Part shown: positions 12,201-25,022 of the stretch, one piece after another
How the letters are laid out: every line of letters starts with the position of its first letter
How positions within the stretch are numbered: position 1 is the first letter of the stretch
Origin: Pachypanchax playfairii
Lineage: Eukaryota > Chordata > Actinopteri > Cyprinodontiformes > Aplocheilidae
DNA: 64,000 bases
Assembly: GCA_006937955.1 (NCBI GenBank)
Contig: SSNP01000025.1
Location: 1,105,159-1,169,158, forward strand
Direction of reading: 5' to 3'
The notes under the pieces: generated by a model
What the model was told of the DNA's origin: nothing
Database searches by the model: none
The model's input: the letters and a program-made list of their open reading frames with translations, nothing else
Made by a program: the position numbers and the translations under genes

Positions 12201-13754
12201 AGAGGGGTCTGACTCCACAGCTTTCAGTGGAGTTAATGCAGAATTAAGTTGTCCAGCTTCAAGAAAAGAAAAAAAAAATGACTCAGCTTAGACTGTCATC
12301 CCAACTGGTCCAGCCAAACATTTGTGCACTTTAAACCCTGAAATGAGAATTAGCTCTTTAAAATGTGAAGCCTTTTTTTTAATAAAAAAAACAAAGCTGT
12401 TATGCAACCATCAGCTATTGCTATGCAACACAGATTCAGAGTATATTTTTTTATTATGTAAGCTTTTGCATTTGCTTCTCTTAACATTCACTCTCTCTGT
12501 ACACTTGATGCAGTGAACTGAAGGTAATCAGTTTGTCAGATATTTCTGAATGGCTGGCATCAGCTCACCCATGAGATTGTTTAATAATACAGTATAATGG
12601 TTGATAGCATATTCCTTACAAAAATATCACATGAATTTAGCATGGAGAAATCACTTTAGGAAAAGTTAAAATAATATGTGGGATATGTGAAACATGTGTA
12701 AAACACAGTTTACACATGTTTACCATCTACATTTGAACATGAAACATGAAAACTTCACAAATTGAACTCAAATATTTTAACATGTGAAAATAGGTTAAAC
12801 ACATTCTGCAAACATTCCACATTATTGCCAAGCTAAAATAGGACAAATGACTTAGTTTCGTTTTTTGTACCGTTTGGTACGTTTTAGCACATTGAGCAAA
12901 GTTAATCCTCTCCATGTTTTGCTTGTGTTGTTTGTTCAGCCTGAACTCTGCTCCCATTTTTACAACATAATTATAGGCCCTTCTTCACTATTTCCCTCGT
13001 GTGTATTGACCTCAACATGATGCTGGCCTTGGTCATTTGTGTAAATGCTGCTGACTGAATGCAATGTTTTGGGGGTTATGAAGTCACAAACTAATTGGCA
13101 ACCAACAAATGAAAAGTCAATTGTATTTGGCCATTACAGATTATCAGGAAAGTATCTCAAACATAGACTCAAACAAAAGCATGATGGTACTTTTACTGGA
13201 CTTTAATGTTGCTCTGTTTTTTTACTCTTATTTCTATTTTAATTCATGACATTTTCATTGCTAAATAAATGTTCTGAGACTCAGGATACCATGCAGAGTT
13301 CCCCTTATAAAGTTTATTTGACTTTGTGTATAAGTCACCTTAAAATTTGCCTTATTAGAACACAATATTATGTGTGTGCTTGTGTGATACTGCACTCAAT
13401 GTATGGGGTTTGTTTTTGGATAAAACCTTTAATGCTAATATTTATTTTACTATTAGACAAATTTTATTGTAAAGTAAAAACAGATTTATTAGCTCACATT
13501 GAATCCAGCATATTATTTTATTTGTCTCATTTTGTGAGTTGTGTGCTGCTACACAAACAATAATAAGAACTGCATCGACATCAAATAATATAATTAAGAA
13601 GCATAACTAAGAAGTTGTTCAAATTGTTAAAACATGACATAATGAATTATTTTATGATGAAGACATTTATTCATTACTTTGATTGTTTATTCATTAATTC
13701 CTTTGATCTGTTATTTATTTATTATTGAGGCTCAGAGCCTTTAGTTGTCCTCTA
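9293..13754. other. AT-rich non-coding stretch
   Basis: No gene is recognised. Short A/T-rich simple-sequence patches occur (for example near 9970-10020). A segment near 11.73-12.15 kb is richer in C and G with open frames on the plus strand, but no splice-bounded exon could be supported. The 10130-10310 segment is complex and could be regulatory. A perfect hairpin at 12690-12721 is listed separately. Confidence 0.5.
12690..12721. repeat. Perfect 13-bp inverted repeat (hairpin)
   Basis: AAACATGTGTAAA at 12690-12702 and its exact reverse complement at 12709-12721 are separated by the six bases ACACAG. This would form a 13-bp perfect stem. There is no T-tract or coding context. It may be a chance palindrome, a protein-binding site or the core of an unrecognised foldback element. 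Confidence 0.9.
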
Positions 13755-14108
13755 TGACACAGAGGTGGAGTTAATTAGCACTGCTCCCCTGAAACATGGA
13801 GGTTGCAGGTTCAAGACCTGGCTGAGGCTTTTTTGCATGATGATGTCCCAGTGCAGTGGATCCATGAGTTTTTACTGGGTTTTCTGGTTTTCTCTCACAG
13901 TAAAGAAACATGCACTTTAAGTTAACTGGCAAATGTAACTAGTGTGAGTGTGTGTGAATGGTTGTTTTTCTCTGTGTGGCCCTGTGATGGACAGGCAGCC
14001 TGTTCATGTTGTACTCTGCCTTTCGCCCAATGACTGCTGGAGACGTGCACCAGATTACTGTTACAAGAACAAGCAGGAATAAAAAATGAATGGATTGATG
14101 AATGAACA
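13755..14108 (+). mobile_element. tRNA-derived SINE-like repeat, copy A
   Basis: The 5' part is a tRNA-like head: an A-box-like TTAATTAGCACTG stretch and a near-perfect B box GGTTCAAGACC at 13808-13818. The body follows the pattern of a widespread fish repeat: a TTTTCTCTCACAGTAAAG..CATGCAC segment, GTGTGTGAATGGTTGTTT, TGTGGCCCTGTGATGGAC and CTGCCTTTCGCCCAATGAC. It ends in a decayed ATGG-type run (AATGAATGGATTGATG), as in repeats mobilised by RTE-type LINEs. Minus-strand relatives lie at 24770 and 52945. The family name was not verified. Confidence 0.75.
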
Positions 14109-14589
14109 CCTTGTTCATGAAATGAAACGGGTTCCCGAACAAGCATTATAAGTGAGACTGGACTACTTTACTCCGAGGAGCAGTTAGAAGATAAAGATTA
14201 TTTTGAAAATTGTCAGATAACCAACACGTTTACACAAAATAAGGAACAACAATGTGAGATCTGCCAGAGACAATTACAACTTTGCTATAAATCCATGCCA
14301 TAATCATCCTGATCACCTGGCATTGTGTTAGCTTCTAAAACAACCTCTGAAGTTTGAAATTAAACCATAAAAAACATGAAATAAAACTTGGAAAAACAAG
14401 TTTAATTGATACTGTATCAGGAATCCATTTTATTGTGGATATCTTGGTCTGATAGTTTCTCTCCAGTTCACTTTGCTACCTCTGTACTGCAATGTGTATT
14501 GCATGATATATTGAAAGACTCTGGTGGTCAAAGCAGGACAGACCACTCATCATGTATCTGTGCTCTTTTGGCAAATAGAGCATGTCTTT

Positions 14590-14830
14590 CTTTATTAATT
14601 TAGGAATGAACATTCCTCTCCTCCCTCATATATTTATGAAAGCCTTTTACCAAATGCAGGGACCCCCTTCCTATTTTATCATCATTGGCTATGCTGTTTT
14701 AAAGGAAGAAGGCCTCCGAGGAGCAATTTGTTAATTATTAATTGACCCATGCACTTATGCTCTGAAGCAATGAAGAAATATTGATGTTTTGATGCTGCCT
14801 CCTCCCAACCTCAGCATGATTTAGATTCAA
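14590..14830. other. Candidate conserved non-coding island
   Basis: Complex sequence centred on a palindromic homeodomain-type cluster TTAATTATTAATTG at 14731-14744, followed by CCCATGCACTTATGC. AT content is lower than in the flanks and there are no repeats. This is the usual look of a vertebrate developmental enhancer. Inference only. Confidence 0.25.
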
Positions 14831-17800
14831 AACCCTACTAGAGAAACAATAGAAGCAAAAGCCAATTTGCAGAGTTGCCCTTTAGCCCAGCAGGAGGGTT
14901 TGAAAACACCCTTAGAGCTGAAAATATGTTTTGAACCAAAAACTCTGAAGCCACCCACAGTGATTCACAATGATCTTTTATCAAACAACACAGTGACATT
15001 GGCCTCTGTCAAATCAGTTACTCATCAGCCATCATTTCAGTGTGGGGGTATTTAATGTTGGCGCCGGTACTTCATCACCAATGTCTCTGTGGCTTTCTTA
15101 AATGTACTGATCCTGCCAAAGAGTCCATTGCCTTATTGAAGTGCAGCCACAAGAGCAGGATGTGGCAGCCTGTGCCCAATGGAAAGTGAGTGACAAGCAA
15201 ATTCATTACACCATTTTTGTTGCTGGTGGTATAAAATCAAGCGTGAGATGTGGCAGAAAGGTCATCAGTTCGCATGTTGGTGTTCAGGAAAGAAGGACTA
15301 AATAAGTTGGAAATGTTTTGACCCTTCAACAGCATATGTTTCGTATATTAGATTTTCCTCAAGGATTAATGTGTTTCAAAAAAGATGTGTCTCTCTTGTC
15401 TTTGCTGGGACAGCAGTGCTATAGTTACACATTCTGAAGCCAACAAAAAGGGAATATAACACTTTGTAAAGTATGATTTATCTACATGAAACTGGAATGG
15501 TTTGTGCGTTTGTTTTTGATTGCACATCCATGATAAACTGTGTAAATATCACCTCATTTTATTTGAGTAAAGATTGGTTGGTGTTCTAAAGAAGTGAAGA
15601 TAGGAAAAACTGAAAATCTCACTTTAGAGAATTTATGCAATTGTTTATTGCAGCCAGTCTGATAATGCTGCATCGTTTTATGAAGTTATAAATTCCATTA
15701 AGCAAATGGATTATTTGACCGTAACTACTGTTTTTAATTGAAGAAAACAAAATTCAACACAACACTAACGTTTGCAGTAACTTTACATAAAGAATGTGAA
15801 TAATGTTGTAATATAAATGGAAAGTAATTATGCTTAAAGTACATTTGTATCTTCAATCCTTGAATGATTTCTGAACTACTGCAATGCAAAAGGATGCTCT
15901 TAAATCTCATAGTATCAAAGAAACAAACGTTGACATTTTGAGCACGCAGCATAACATGTATAATCATGACTCTCATTATACTACCTAAGTTAACTAATTG
16001 ATCCCAGAGTGATGCAGATTATTGGCTGTACTCTTCTTTGCTTTCACTCTGAGTGCCTAAAGTGCAAGCAGAGCAAAATTCAGTAATTACCAGACAGGTG
16101 CAAAGCAGTAAAGGCTTAATTGGTTTGTGTAACATGATGTAACATGGAACGACACATGTGACATTCTGCACAATGGTGCCATTCTGGCAGAAACGCAAAA
16201 CTTTCAAGGTGAGAAAACAAACAAAACTGCAATTATACAGTGAACTCTTTAGGGTGGCTGTCAGTAAAAATAATCAACTTTTACTTTCACAGGTCACAGA
16301 AGCAGAAGTAGTCACAAAAACATTAAAACAAGCTTAAAGCTAAAACATGACTAAGTAAGTGTCAGAACACTGACCTTCATCTTCTTGTACTTTTAATCTT
16401 AATAATTATATAATTATGTAAAAACTAACTAGAGTAATAAATTAATCTCAGTTTACATGTTGGACCGTTTTACCTTTCAGCAGATATTCCCATTTACTCC
16501 CTCAGGCAGTGATCACAGTGACTTCTTACATCACAGTGAAGATGCTTAAATCAGATAATGCATGATGAGTGATGATGTATTTGTTGATGCATATTGCTTT
16601 CATGCTGGATGAATGCACAGGACTGCTTTTGTCATAGTTTACTATGAGAATAATGATTCATACGTGTGATGAGTGAATGAGCTGGAAAGGGGACCAAACT
16701 CAGTGAAATGCCAAACACTGCATCAACATGGCTGCATCATTACCAAGAAAAGTAACGATGACGTCTTCTGCACTTTACTTTATTACCACTATTGCATTTG
16801 ATAAGTGCTGCCATCAGCTACTAGTATTCGTTTTGAAATGGTTTGATGATGCAGAGTATCTCTTATTTGTTCTTAATATTTGGAACTACCTTTTCATATA
16901 ATTAGTTCATATTTACTTTTACTTCGTAATGGTTGTGTGTGTGGGTTTGTTGCACTGTTTTGTTCTTTATAAAGGATAATGGATGTTCCTTGAACATAAC
17001 AAAGCTCATATCAGCTGCTGCCTCTTCACACTAAATAAGATATAAATTCTGTGTGAAAAATTGAATCGGAAATTCTGACGTAAATTAAATTTTTGATGTG
17101 TTACACTGCTATGATTGAACTCCCCTGCAAGTAGTACTAAGGTCATAGTTTTTAATTACATAACCTGTGCTGTGTTGGCATTTTGGGGACTCAGATTGTT
17201 TAATTAATTACTTTTAGTTTATTATCATCTTGATCTGAAAGGACTGCCTGGAGGTAGCAAACTTGTACTGAAAGAGAGATCTGGACTTCAGATATCCCCA
17301 AGAAATTTAAACATTTAGCATTTTTACTTTGTGGGAGGGCCAGCTTTCCAGCCCTTAACTGATTGTTACACTTTTAAGGCTTTTTGGGTTTTCAGATGAA
17401 TTTATTACACAGTGCAATGTAGCTACTGTATGTGTGAATATCTAAAAGTCAAGATTTAGAAGTGCTAAAAAAAAAGTCAGATTAGGACCAGTGAGAGCTC
17501 CTGAATGTATATTGCATGTTTTCTACTCATTTGGAAACTGACAGCATTGTATATTCAATTCATGTCGACTTCAACGCTCCACTCACACAAGATGGCAATA
17601 GTAAGACAAAAATATCAAACAATAATCACCCTGAACATGGATGTTCATGGTCTTGGGGAGGTTTTCAGATGTGCATTAAGAATGCAACAGGCTCTCTACA
17701 TGTGACAGAACCTAAAAGGTCGTCTGTGATTTAAACATGCACCAAACTCTCATATTCAGGTTGTTGTGGTTTATTGTTGAGGTAACGGTCCTCGATGGAA

Positions 17801-17827
17801 TGTGTGTGTGTGTGTGTGGGGGGGGGG
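17801..17827. repeat. (TG)n microsatellite followed by G run
   Basis: About eight TG units are followed directly by ten G residues. This is a simple repeat likely to be length-polymorphic. Confidence 0.95.
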
Positions 17828-18839
17828 TAGTGGAAGCATAATCATGACAGCGTGGCTCAGTCATGGAGAATTTGAAGTAGGAATGAACCAAAATAGCCTC
17901 TCTTTGGCTTGGCTTTGTTAGCGTGTTGTTATCTTCTGGTGCATAGCTGCATCCTGACATAGTCTGAGATAAATGCGGGGCCTGAGGAATTGTGCAGTCA
18001 TGGTGGTTCATGGTTGGATCTCCATGGGAACTTGCTGCTGATACATGAAGTGGTAATCAGCACTTTGGTCCTGTTTGTTTGTTGTCATAAAACCTGGTGA
18101 TGTTGCAGGATATTTCAGATAGAAACAGCAGGTTAAACATCTATTTAAAAAGCACAGAGTTTTCACAATGAGGGACGTTCTCTAAATCAGTTACTATTTA
18201 ACCATATTCTAATAGCTCCCATAATAATTAAAGTTATTAAAACTTAAATTGGGAAAATAAATGTGAAGTAAATGGTCATGTTTGTGGTATAGCTACACAA
18301 ATAACAGAACAAAAAGGTAAATAATTAATGTTTACAGCTAATAAAATTCTCCATTAGATGATCCGAATAAAAAAATTTGTCTGTCTGTCTACTATGTATT
18401 TTTCTTTTAAGAGCAGTGCTATATTAATATTTGCCTTGTATTCTGTGTCTTCTGGGTAGAAATCTGCAATTTATTTAGTTTTCTCTCTTAAAGTTAAACA
18501 TCTGATGACTAGCTACACGCTGCCCATACATCAAACTGCTACAGACATCTAAAGAAGTCTTCTGTGATTTCTTTCGCTCTTCTACATTTCTTTTGCTTCA
18601 TCACATGTATTTATGTGTCATGTCTTCTGCTTGAAATGATCCGATTTTTTTAGCTGTTCTTGCAACAAGTGAAACTTAAAAAAAAAAGGATTTTCAAAGG
18701 GGGTAAAAAGCACTACCTTACTGTGTATAATTTACAAATAAGTTTTACTTTAAATTGTGCCCTGCATGGTTTATAGTTATGAAACATCACTTAAGATCTT
18801 AATTTAGTCAAATTAAATACTAGATTAACTGAGGCAGAG

Positions 18840-19250
18840 CACTTCATAGCCATCAGAAAAGCACTTGGCAGAATGCAATTAATGCCAGCATAAATGTAAG
18901 CTCTGTCCAATTAGGAGCATGTTTACAAAGTGACTAGGTTTGATAAGATGAGGGATACTCTAACAGAGATGACAGTGAGTCTCTAATCAGTGTGTGGAAT
19001 CTTTTTTACAGCACTTCAGACATTAAAGTTACGATAACTCCTCTGAGGAAGATGCTACTGCGTGTTGAGGCGACACTTAAATCTTATGGAAGTTATTAGG
19101 GCTCAGAAGCAAAAGGTATCTTTATATTTTACAGCTTTCTCCTCATCTTGGCACCACAGAGAGGAAAAATGGTGCTGTTATTGTCCACAGGGAGAAGCCA
19201 AATGAGGATTTAGAGTGTAGCGGGGAATATCGACTGACTGGGAGTCGACT
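18840..19250. other. Candidate conserved non-coding island
   Basis: This 0.4-kb stretch is more complex than its flanks, with ATGCAATTAATGCC and GTCCAATTAGGAGC homeodomain-like cores near the start. Near the end lies a twice-repeated TCGACTGA in a segment of higher GC. No open frame or transposon similarity was recognised. Regulatory function is speculative. Confidence 0.17.
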
Positions 19251-19933
19251 GATCAATGCTCCCAAACATCAAACAAATGCACAAAAGTTTTTACTGCCAC
19301 TGAATGAAAAATATATCCTAAATTTGTTTCTCAAACTCTACTTTTTGTTGAATGTTAGTTTCCTTAATTTACTGAGCAATGCTCTGTCTTTGGATTCTGC
19401 TATCTGGAGTAAGACATGAATGGCTTCTGTTATAGTCGATATGAGCAGCCACTTCTTTTTACTACCGAGGTTAGGAAGTCATTAAGTGCAACAACAAAGC
19501 ACAAGAACTTCTTGGCCACTTCAAAGTAATGAACACATCAAAAACTGGTTATTTTTGTGTCTTCCTCTGTTCCTTACACTCCAGCCTGAGGCAGCAGAAG
19601 GTTTGTTACACAGAACTGTGCGCAGAGTTTCTGCAAAGAAGTAGTAAAAAAACCTTAACAAATAAACTCCAAAAACAATTCAACTAAAACTGTGCAAAAA
19701 GTTCCCTTTACAATCCTGACAACTGACAAAATGTGTGTAAATAATTTCAAATAAAACAGGAAAATGAAAAAAATTTCAATGAAAATATCTGCCCGAGGAC
19801 TTTAATGCATTCATCAAATCTCAAAGTAATCCATGAGTGTTGAGAGGAAACTGTGAGTAACTGAGAAAACTGTCATTTTTTTCTAATGATCTTTTTTCTT
19901 TTGAATGATCGAACAAATATCAACAAATTGCAC

Positions 19934-19936
<3 letters not shown>

Positions 19937-19977
<41 letters not shown>
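19937..19977. repeat. (GA)n microsatellite
   Basis: About twenty uninterrupted AG units. A typical fish dinucleotide microsatellite. Confidence 0.97.
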
Positions 19978-19978
<1 letters not shown>

Positions 19979-22184
19979 TCTGTTCAAATAGCTGCTGTCT
20001 GGAGATTTAAAATGGATTTAGAAAATGTACATTTTGGTTGTGTAACAGTAAAAGCTTGATATGGAAGCTGTTTGAACCAAATGACTCTCCCCAATTTATG
20101 TATTTATTCAATGAAAACATGACCACAATGCATTTTTGTTGATGTAAAACAAAAATCACACAATCGCTTGGGAGAATTAGCACCAACAAACACTCAGCAT
20201 CACATTAACGGCACGGCCTCTCTCAGGGGAGAAATAGTGAAAGACTGGTGAAACAGCAGGACTCCACTCTTATCTGAGTTTTAATGCCATGTTGATAAAA
20301 CAAAATGTAAAGGGAAAAATGAGCTAAGGCAGAAAGCAGGAACAAAAAGTAAAACAGGAAAGAGTTTTCTGGTGTTGACATGATTTTTCCATGAAGTGAC
20401 TATATTTAGAGATCTCTCAAATATTGATTCCTGTTATTCACATGTATCTTTACTGAATTTCTTAATTTAATTCTTGATTACGTCACACAAAAATTATTTT
20501 GTCTGATTTTATTTTACAGTTTTACAGTTTTTTCTTCATCAGAATGTTCATTAAAGTTACCTGATTGATGTCAGGCCTGTCCACGAACATGTTTCCGTTG
20601 CAGTTCGACTAGCACTTCACACTCAAACAATAGAGGAAGTTTTGAAGCGCTTCCTAAAGTGAAGATCTCAGAGGTGGTTTGACAGCTCAGCTGAGATAAG
20701 GCTTGATGGCAGGCTTCACCGGGAATGATCTTTTGTAGCTACATGATGGATTTTTGGCAGGGTTGAAAAATAAAGCCTGACTTTCATCTTATAATAGAAA
20801 AGTAAAAGATTAAAAACACCTAGGCGGCACTCGTCCACACACAAACAAAAAGAGTCAACATTTGTCTTTTTTTTTTTACAACAAGATTTTAAGAAACCTC
20901 TGTGCTGTTTAGTTAAGATTTGGAACATTTTTGGCCTCCAGGAAGAAGTATATTGCACAATTGTCATGATTTATGTTTCCTGCTAATGTCAAGTGGGTCT
21001 GATCTCAGAAAAACCTCTGAATCAGTGAATTGGTTTTTGCTAATGGAAGAATTTGCATCCAAGCAACACAAGGGTTTAAGTGAGTCAGCCTTTATGCAAA
21101 CTTCCTGCATCTTCAGAGATTTACATCCCTGGTTTACTGCATCATAATCTAAACAGAGGGGGAAACAACTAAAAAAAGGAAGATAAGGAATGTGCAAGCG
21201 GACAGCGAGTTTGAATTAGTAAAGCAGTGAGTAGTGTGTGTTCTTCATTAGCATAAAGAGAACCAATAAGGTTTGAGTGAGTGTCAGGAATTCATTTGGA
21301 TACTGCTTCTCCACATCTGGGCTGCACAGTGTCAGGCTCTTGACAGGAAGTGAATTCTTGAGGTTTAAGGGTGAGGAGAAGGCTGCCATGAGAGGGAGAC
21401 TTCATCTGTCTCTTTAGTCATGTTTGCTGAGTTGGTGGTTTCCACCTCAATAACTCTTCCCCCTTGTACAGAGATTCCAACCTCCCTGACAGGGATCCGC
21501 TCCATCCGTGCCACAGAGAGACATGGAGGGCATGGAGCAGCGGGGGGCACTCACAGATGAAAGAAATCATAAAGTGGTAAAAAAGAACATGAAGTTGTTT
21601 AAGTGAAATGGCTACTTGGCCTCTGAATCTGTTTTTTAAGCCGGGGCACAATGTTAAACGGAGGGCAGAGGTAAAAAGCTGCTTACATTCAGGAAGGATG
21701 TACGAGCCTTAAGTTACATTCAGCTGTTTGTAGGTCAGAAAAAATAATCTGTAATAACTGAAAAAGCAGAAGAAACCTACATCAAACATTAAACTAGATC
21801 AAACATGTTTATTAATTCATGAGAAGTTTGTCTTCACAAGTCTTGTAACAGGAAAGACCATTAAATTAAAAAAATCTTTAAACCACTGAGTGCATGAATG
21901 TTTGCAGTTGAGTTTTTACACCATAATATTTATCACTCCAATCAGTGTTTGTTGTTTTAATTAATACGTTAAAAACATGTTAATTGTACTTCTTATTTTT
22001 TTTAAAAAAAGAAAGTGATAGCTGCACAATAAAAAAAACAAAACAAAATAAGTAACACTGGAGGATCTTCGTTACCTCAGAACCAAATTGTTGTCACTTC
22101 AATGGAGAGTTTAAAATTCCCACCGACATTCTTCCATGTGGATTTCAAACTCTATATCTTTATTTTTATATCACATGTCTATTC

Positions 22185-22245
22185 AGTTCAATTCAATTCT
22201 ATTTAGTTCATTTATTTATCCCAAATTAACAACAACAGATCTAAA
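22185..22245 (-). repeat. Possible LINE 3'-end fragment
   Basis: A TTCAGTTCAATTCAATTC..TTTATTTATCCCAAATTAACAACAAC arrangement resembles the reverse complement of the 3' ends of abundant fish LINE/SINE tails. It is short and could be simple AT-rich sequence. Confidence 0.3.
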
Positions 22246-24769
22246 AACAATGCCCAGAAAGCAGCAACTCCAGTTCACATCAGCTGGTTATAAACAGGTC
22301 ATTAACATGTCTTTACGTAAACAGTTCTTTCACTGCTACACATTTACTAAAAGGATTCAATAATAAAAACACATGGAAATTATTCAAAAAGTTTGTATTT
22401 TAGGATTTACAGCCTATCAGTCAAATTTCTTTACTCCACAGAGGGAAGACTTTGTGATTATAAGCAACAGAGTGAAGTCTGATTACTGATTACTCTTGGA
22501 TCATACTTATAGCAAGCAGTTACAACATGCTTCCCAAAGTTTGTCAGCGCTCTGGCCACTGGCCTTTTTGAATCCTTTCATCCAACCATTGATGCTGAAA
22601 AAGTCCCTTCTTTACATAAATATTAATTAGACAGTGAAACTTTTTACCTCAGTTCTGATGCCATGTTTCACACCTTCACAATACAACTGTTGCCAAGGTT
22701 CTGTTGAAAAACTGAAGCACAGCCAGCTGAGATTATGGATTTATCCAAGCAGTCTACGGGTGATGATGAGGAAAGTGGTGGTGAGGCAGAAACATCAAAT
22801 AGAAATGAGGTGGCAGCAGGTACCTTGTTTGGAGCAAGTTAGCTGGCTGACCTTAAGGACAGCATGTTTTTCTTAACTTCTGGCTTTTCAATGCTTCAAG
22901 TGCTCTGCAGGCTTGACCTTTTCAAAACTTTAAATCAAACCCAAACTTCAGAGTTGCTGCTGATCCCCAATGAGCTGTTAGTTCTCATCAACATCATGAG
23001 CACAAGACTTTTTAACTGCATGCACTCTGTCGATGGTCTGGTCATTGCTCATAATTGTCACAAACGCAGCAAGCCACAAGGTTTGTTTTCTGGTTTTTTG
23101 CTATATATTTTCCTTTTTAGGGTGTTATCTGTCCTTGTGGTGGTGGCATAATTAATCCCTGACTCTCCCCTGGGTACTGCGGTCATTCATCAGCTCATCA
23201 CAGAGTCGTTTATCATCCACAGTCTTCTCACAGATCATTGTCAGGTCTTTAATTCCACCAGTCAGGTAACATCTAAGCCTCAGCTTTGAGATCCAGTATT
23301 AAGATTTACTGATTATTTTCCTTGAGAAGTTTATCCAATCAGCTAACTGTACATTTTGAGGCTTATGTCAACCATAAGGTTTTTCCATTCAGTTAAAGGT
23401 TTTCTCAGGTTACCGCTTTGTGTTGGAAACTATGATTATAATAAACAGGAGACTGAAATCTGTCTCAGCTACTCTGAACAATTTCTTTATACAATCAAGG
23501 ACAATCAGTGTTTCTGCACAGTCCAGAATATTTTTACATAAACAACAAATCTCTTTATGAATAAAACTGCACTGGTGTTGCCCAGAGCAGAAACTTTGAT
23601 CACACCATAAACATGTATTACTCAGTGCATCACTAAGGAACAAATACATCTGTGATGTTGACATTTCTGCAGGACTGTTGCAGGCTGAAATAAAACAGTG
23701 ACAGAGGAAATCAAAACAAATTGATGTACTCTGCATATTGATTGGGAACTTCATCAGGCATCTCTAATGAGCACATATAAAGCAGACTTTCAGAGAGAGA
23801 TTGGTGATTATGATGAAGTTGCCATTCAGTATTAAATGTGGCCCTTCAAATCACGATTCACAGACATAATCAATTACAATGTTTTGCCGTCAGAGTTTCA
23901 AGAAGAACCGCGCTGTGCTGATGTTTCTGAGGAGGATGTTATCAAGCGTGTCTAAAGCTATATTTTAAAAATGCTCCTGCTTGAAGGGCATTTATCAGTA
24001 CTTGTTACTGAATAAATTGTCGGAAACTGTGCTGAAAATCAAAATAGTTTGACGTCTTTTAACTTTTTCCTCCACAGTCCAACATCATGTCGGCAAGCTG
24101 GCCAAGATATTTTCAGCAATTTTCAAGTTTTCAAATGTAAAATAAAAAACCAATAAGAATGAGCAAACAACAAGTAATGTAACTGATGGAAATGGTGGGG
24201 TAAAGAGTCTGCATTGGTGACTCCAGATTAATTGGTCATTCTACAAACCTACTGTTACAGTTTCTATCAATTTAAACTCATGTTTTGAGTTAAAAAAAGG
24301 TGAACTCTGCAACAGGTTTGTTCGTACATACTTCCACCCACTTTAAACAGTTTGATACCTGACTTATAACTAAATTTATCCCACATCAGCAGTCTGTATT
24401 TCACTCTGTTAAGTTTGATATCAGTATCAATGCAATTCTGAAAGAGCCATGTGTGAACTTACTTGAAAATGTTTAGATTTAATATGAATTAAGACAAAAT
24501 CTAAATGCATACTTCCCTAAACAATTGTGGAAAATGTTCATATTTAAAAGGCCCTTGTTGCTTTTGCAGTTTTCAATGCAAAGCCTCTTTGAGTGTAGCT
24601 GTACCTATTCAATATATCTGTGTTTAATCAGAAGCTGGAACCCTAAGAATCAAATCGTTACCCTGAACTTCAGTAAAAATCCTTAATGTCCCTGTCTTGA
24701 ACTCATCATTCCCTATCAGTCTTGTTCTTTTGAGCACGTGTTGACATTTCTCAGGGAGACTTGTAACTC

Positions 24770-25022
24770 AGTCTGGACCTGGACAGGTTGACAGCCTAAA
24801 TATAAACAAACAACCATTCACACTCGCACTCAGGAATTTTTAAAGTTGCCAATTAACCTTATGCATGTTTTGGGACTGCTGGAGAAGGCTTGAGTCCTCG
24901 GAGAAAATCCCAACACATGGGAGAACATGCAAACTTCATGCAGAAAAGTCCCAGTCCAGATTCAAACCCAGGCCCTTCTACTTGCACGGCAACAGTGCTA
25001 CCAGCTGCGCCACTGTGCAGCA
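24770..25022 (-). mobile_element. tRNA-derived SINE-like repeat, copy B
   Basis: Read on the minus strand, a tRNA-like head (GTGGCGCAGCTGGTAGCACTG) and a B-box-like GGTTTGAATCT (24958-24968) are followed by the family body: AGTTTGCATGTTCTCCC, GATTTTCTCCGAGGACTC, AACATGCATAAGGTTAATTGGC and GTGAGTGTGAATGGTTG-like words. It stops near 24770 before the CTGCCTTTCGCC part present in copy A, so it is 3'-truncated or decayed there. Confidence 0.75.

Larger units (their letters stand above)
14109..24769. other. Long AT-rich non-coding stretch
   Basis: No gene or clear transposon is recognised over about 10.6 kb apart from simple repeats at 17801 and 19937, a doubtful LINE-tail fragment at 22185 and candidate regulatory islands near 14.6, 15.1, 18.9 and 23.8 kb. 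A segment at 21365-21550 is open on both strands and less AT-rich, but lacks a convincing pair of splice sites. Confidence 0.5.

Noticed and set aside
13808..13818. Functional tRNA gene at the B-box
   Set aside because: The B box is good but the cloverleaf arms do not pair and a SINE body follows; it is a retroposed tRNA-derived head. The same holds for 24958 and 51322.
21365..21550. Exon-like frame open on both strands
   Set aside because: The peptide looks less compositionally biased than most, but no credible acceptor/donor pair encloses it and no family was recognised.
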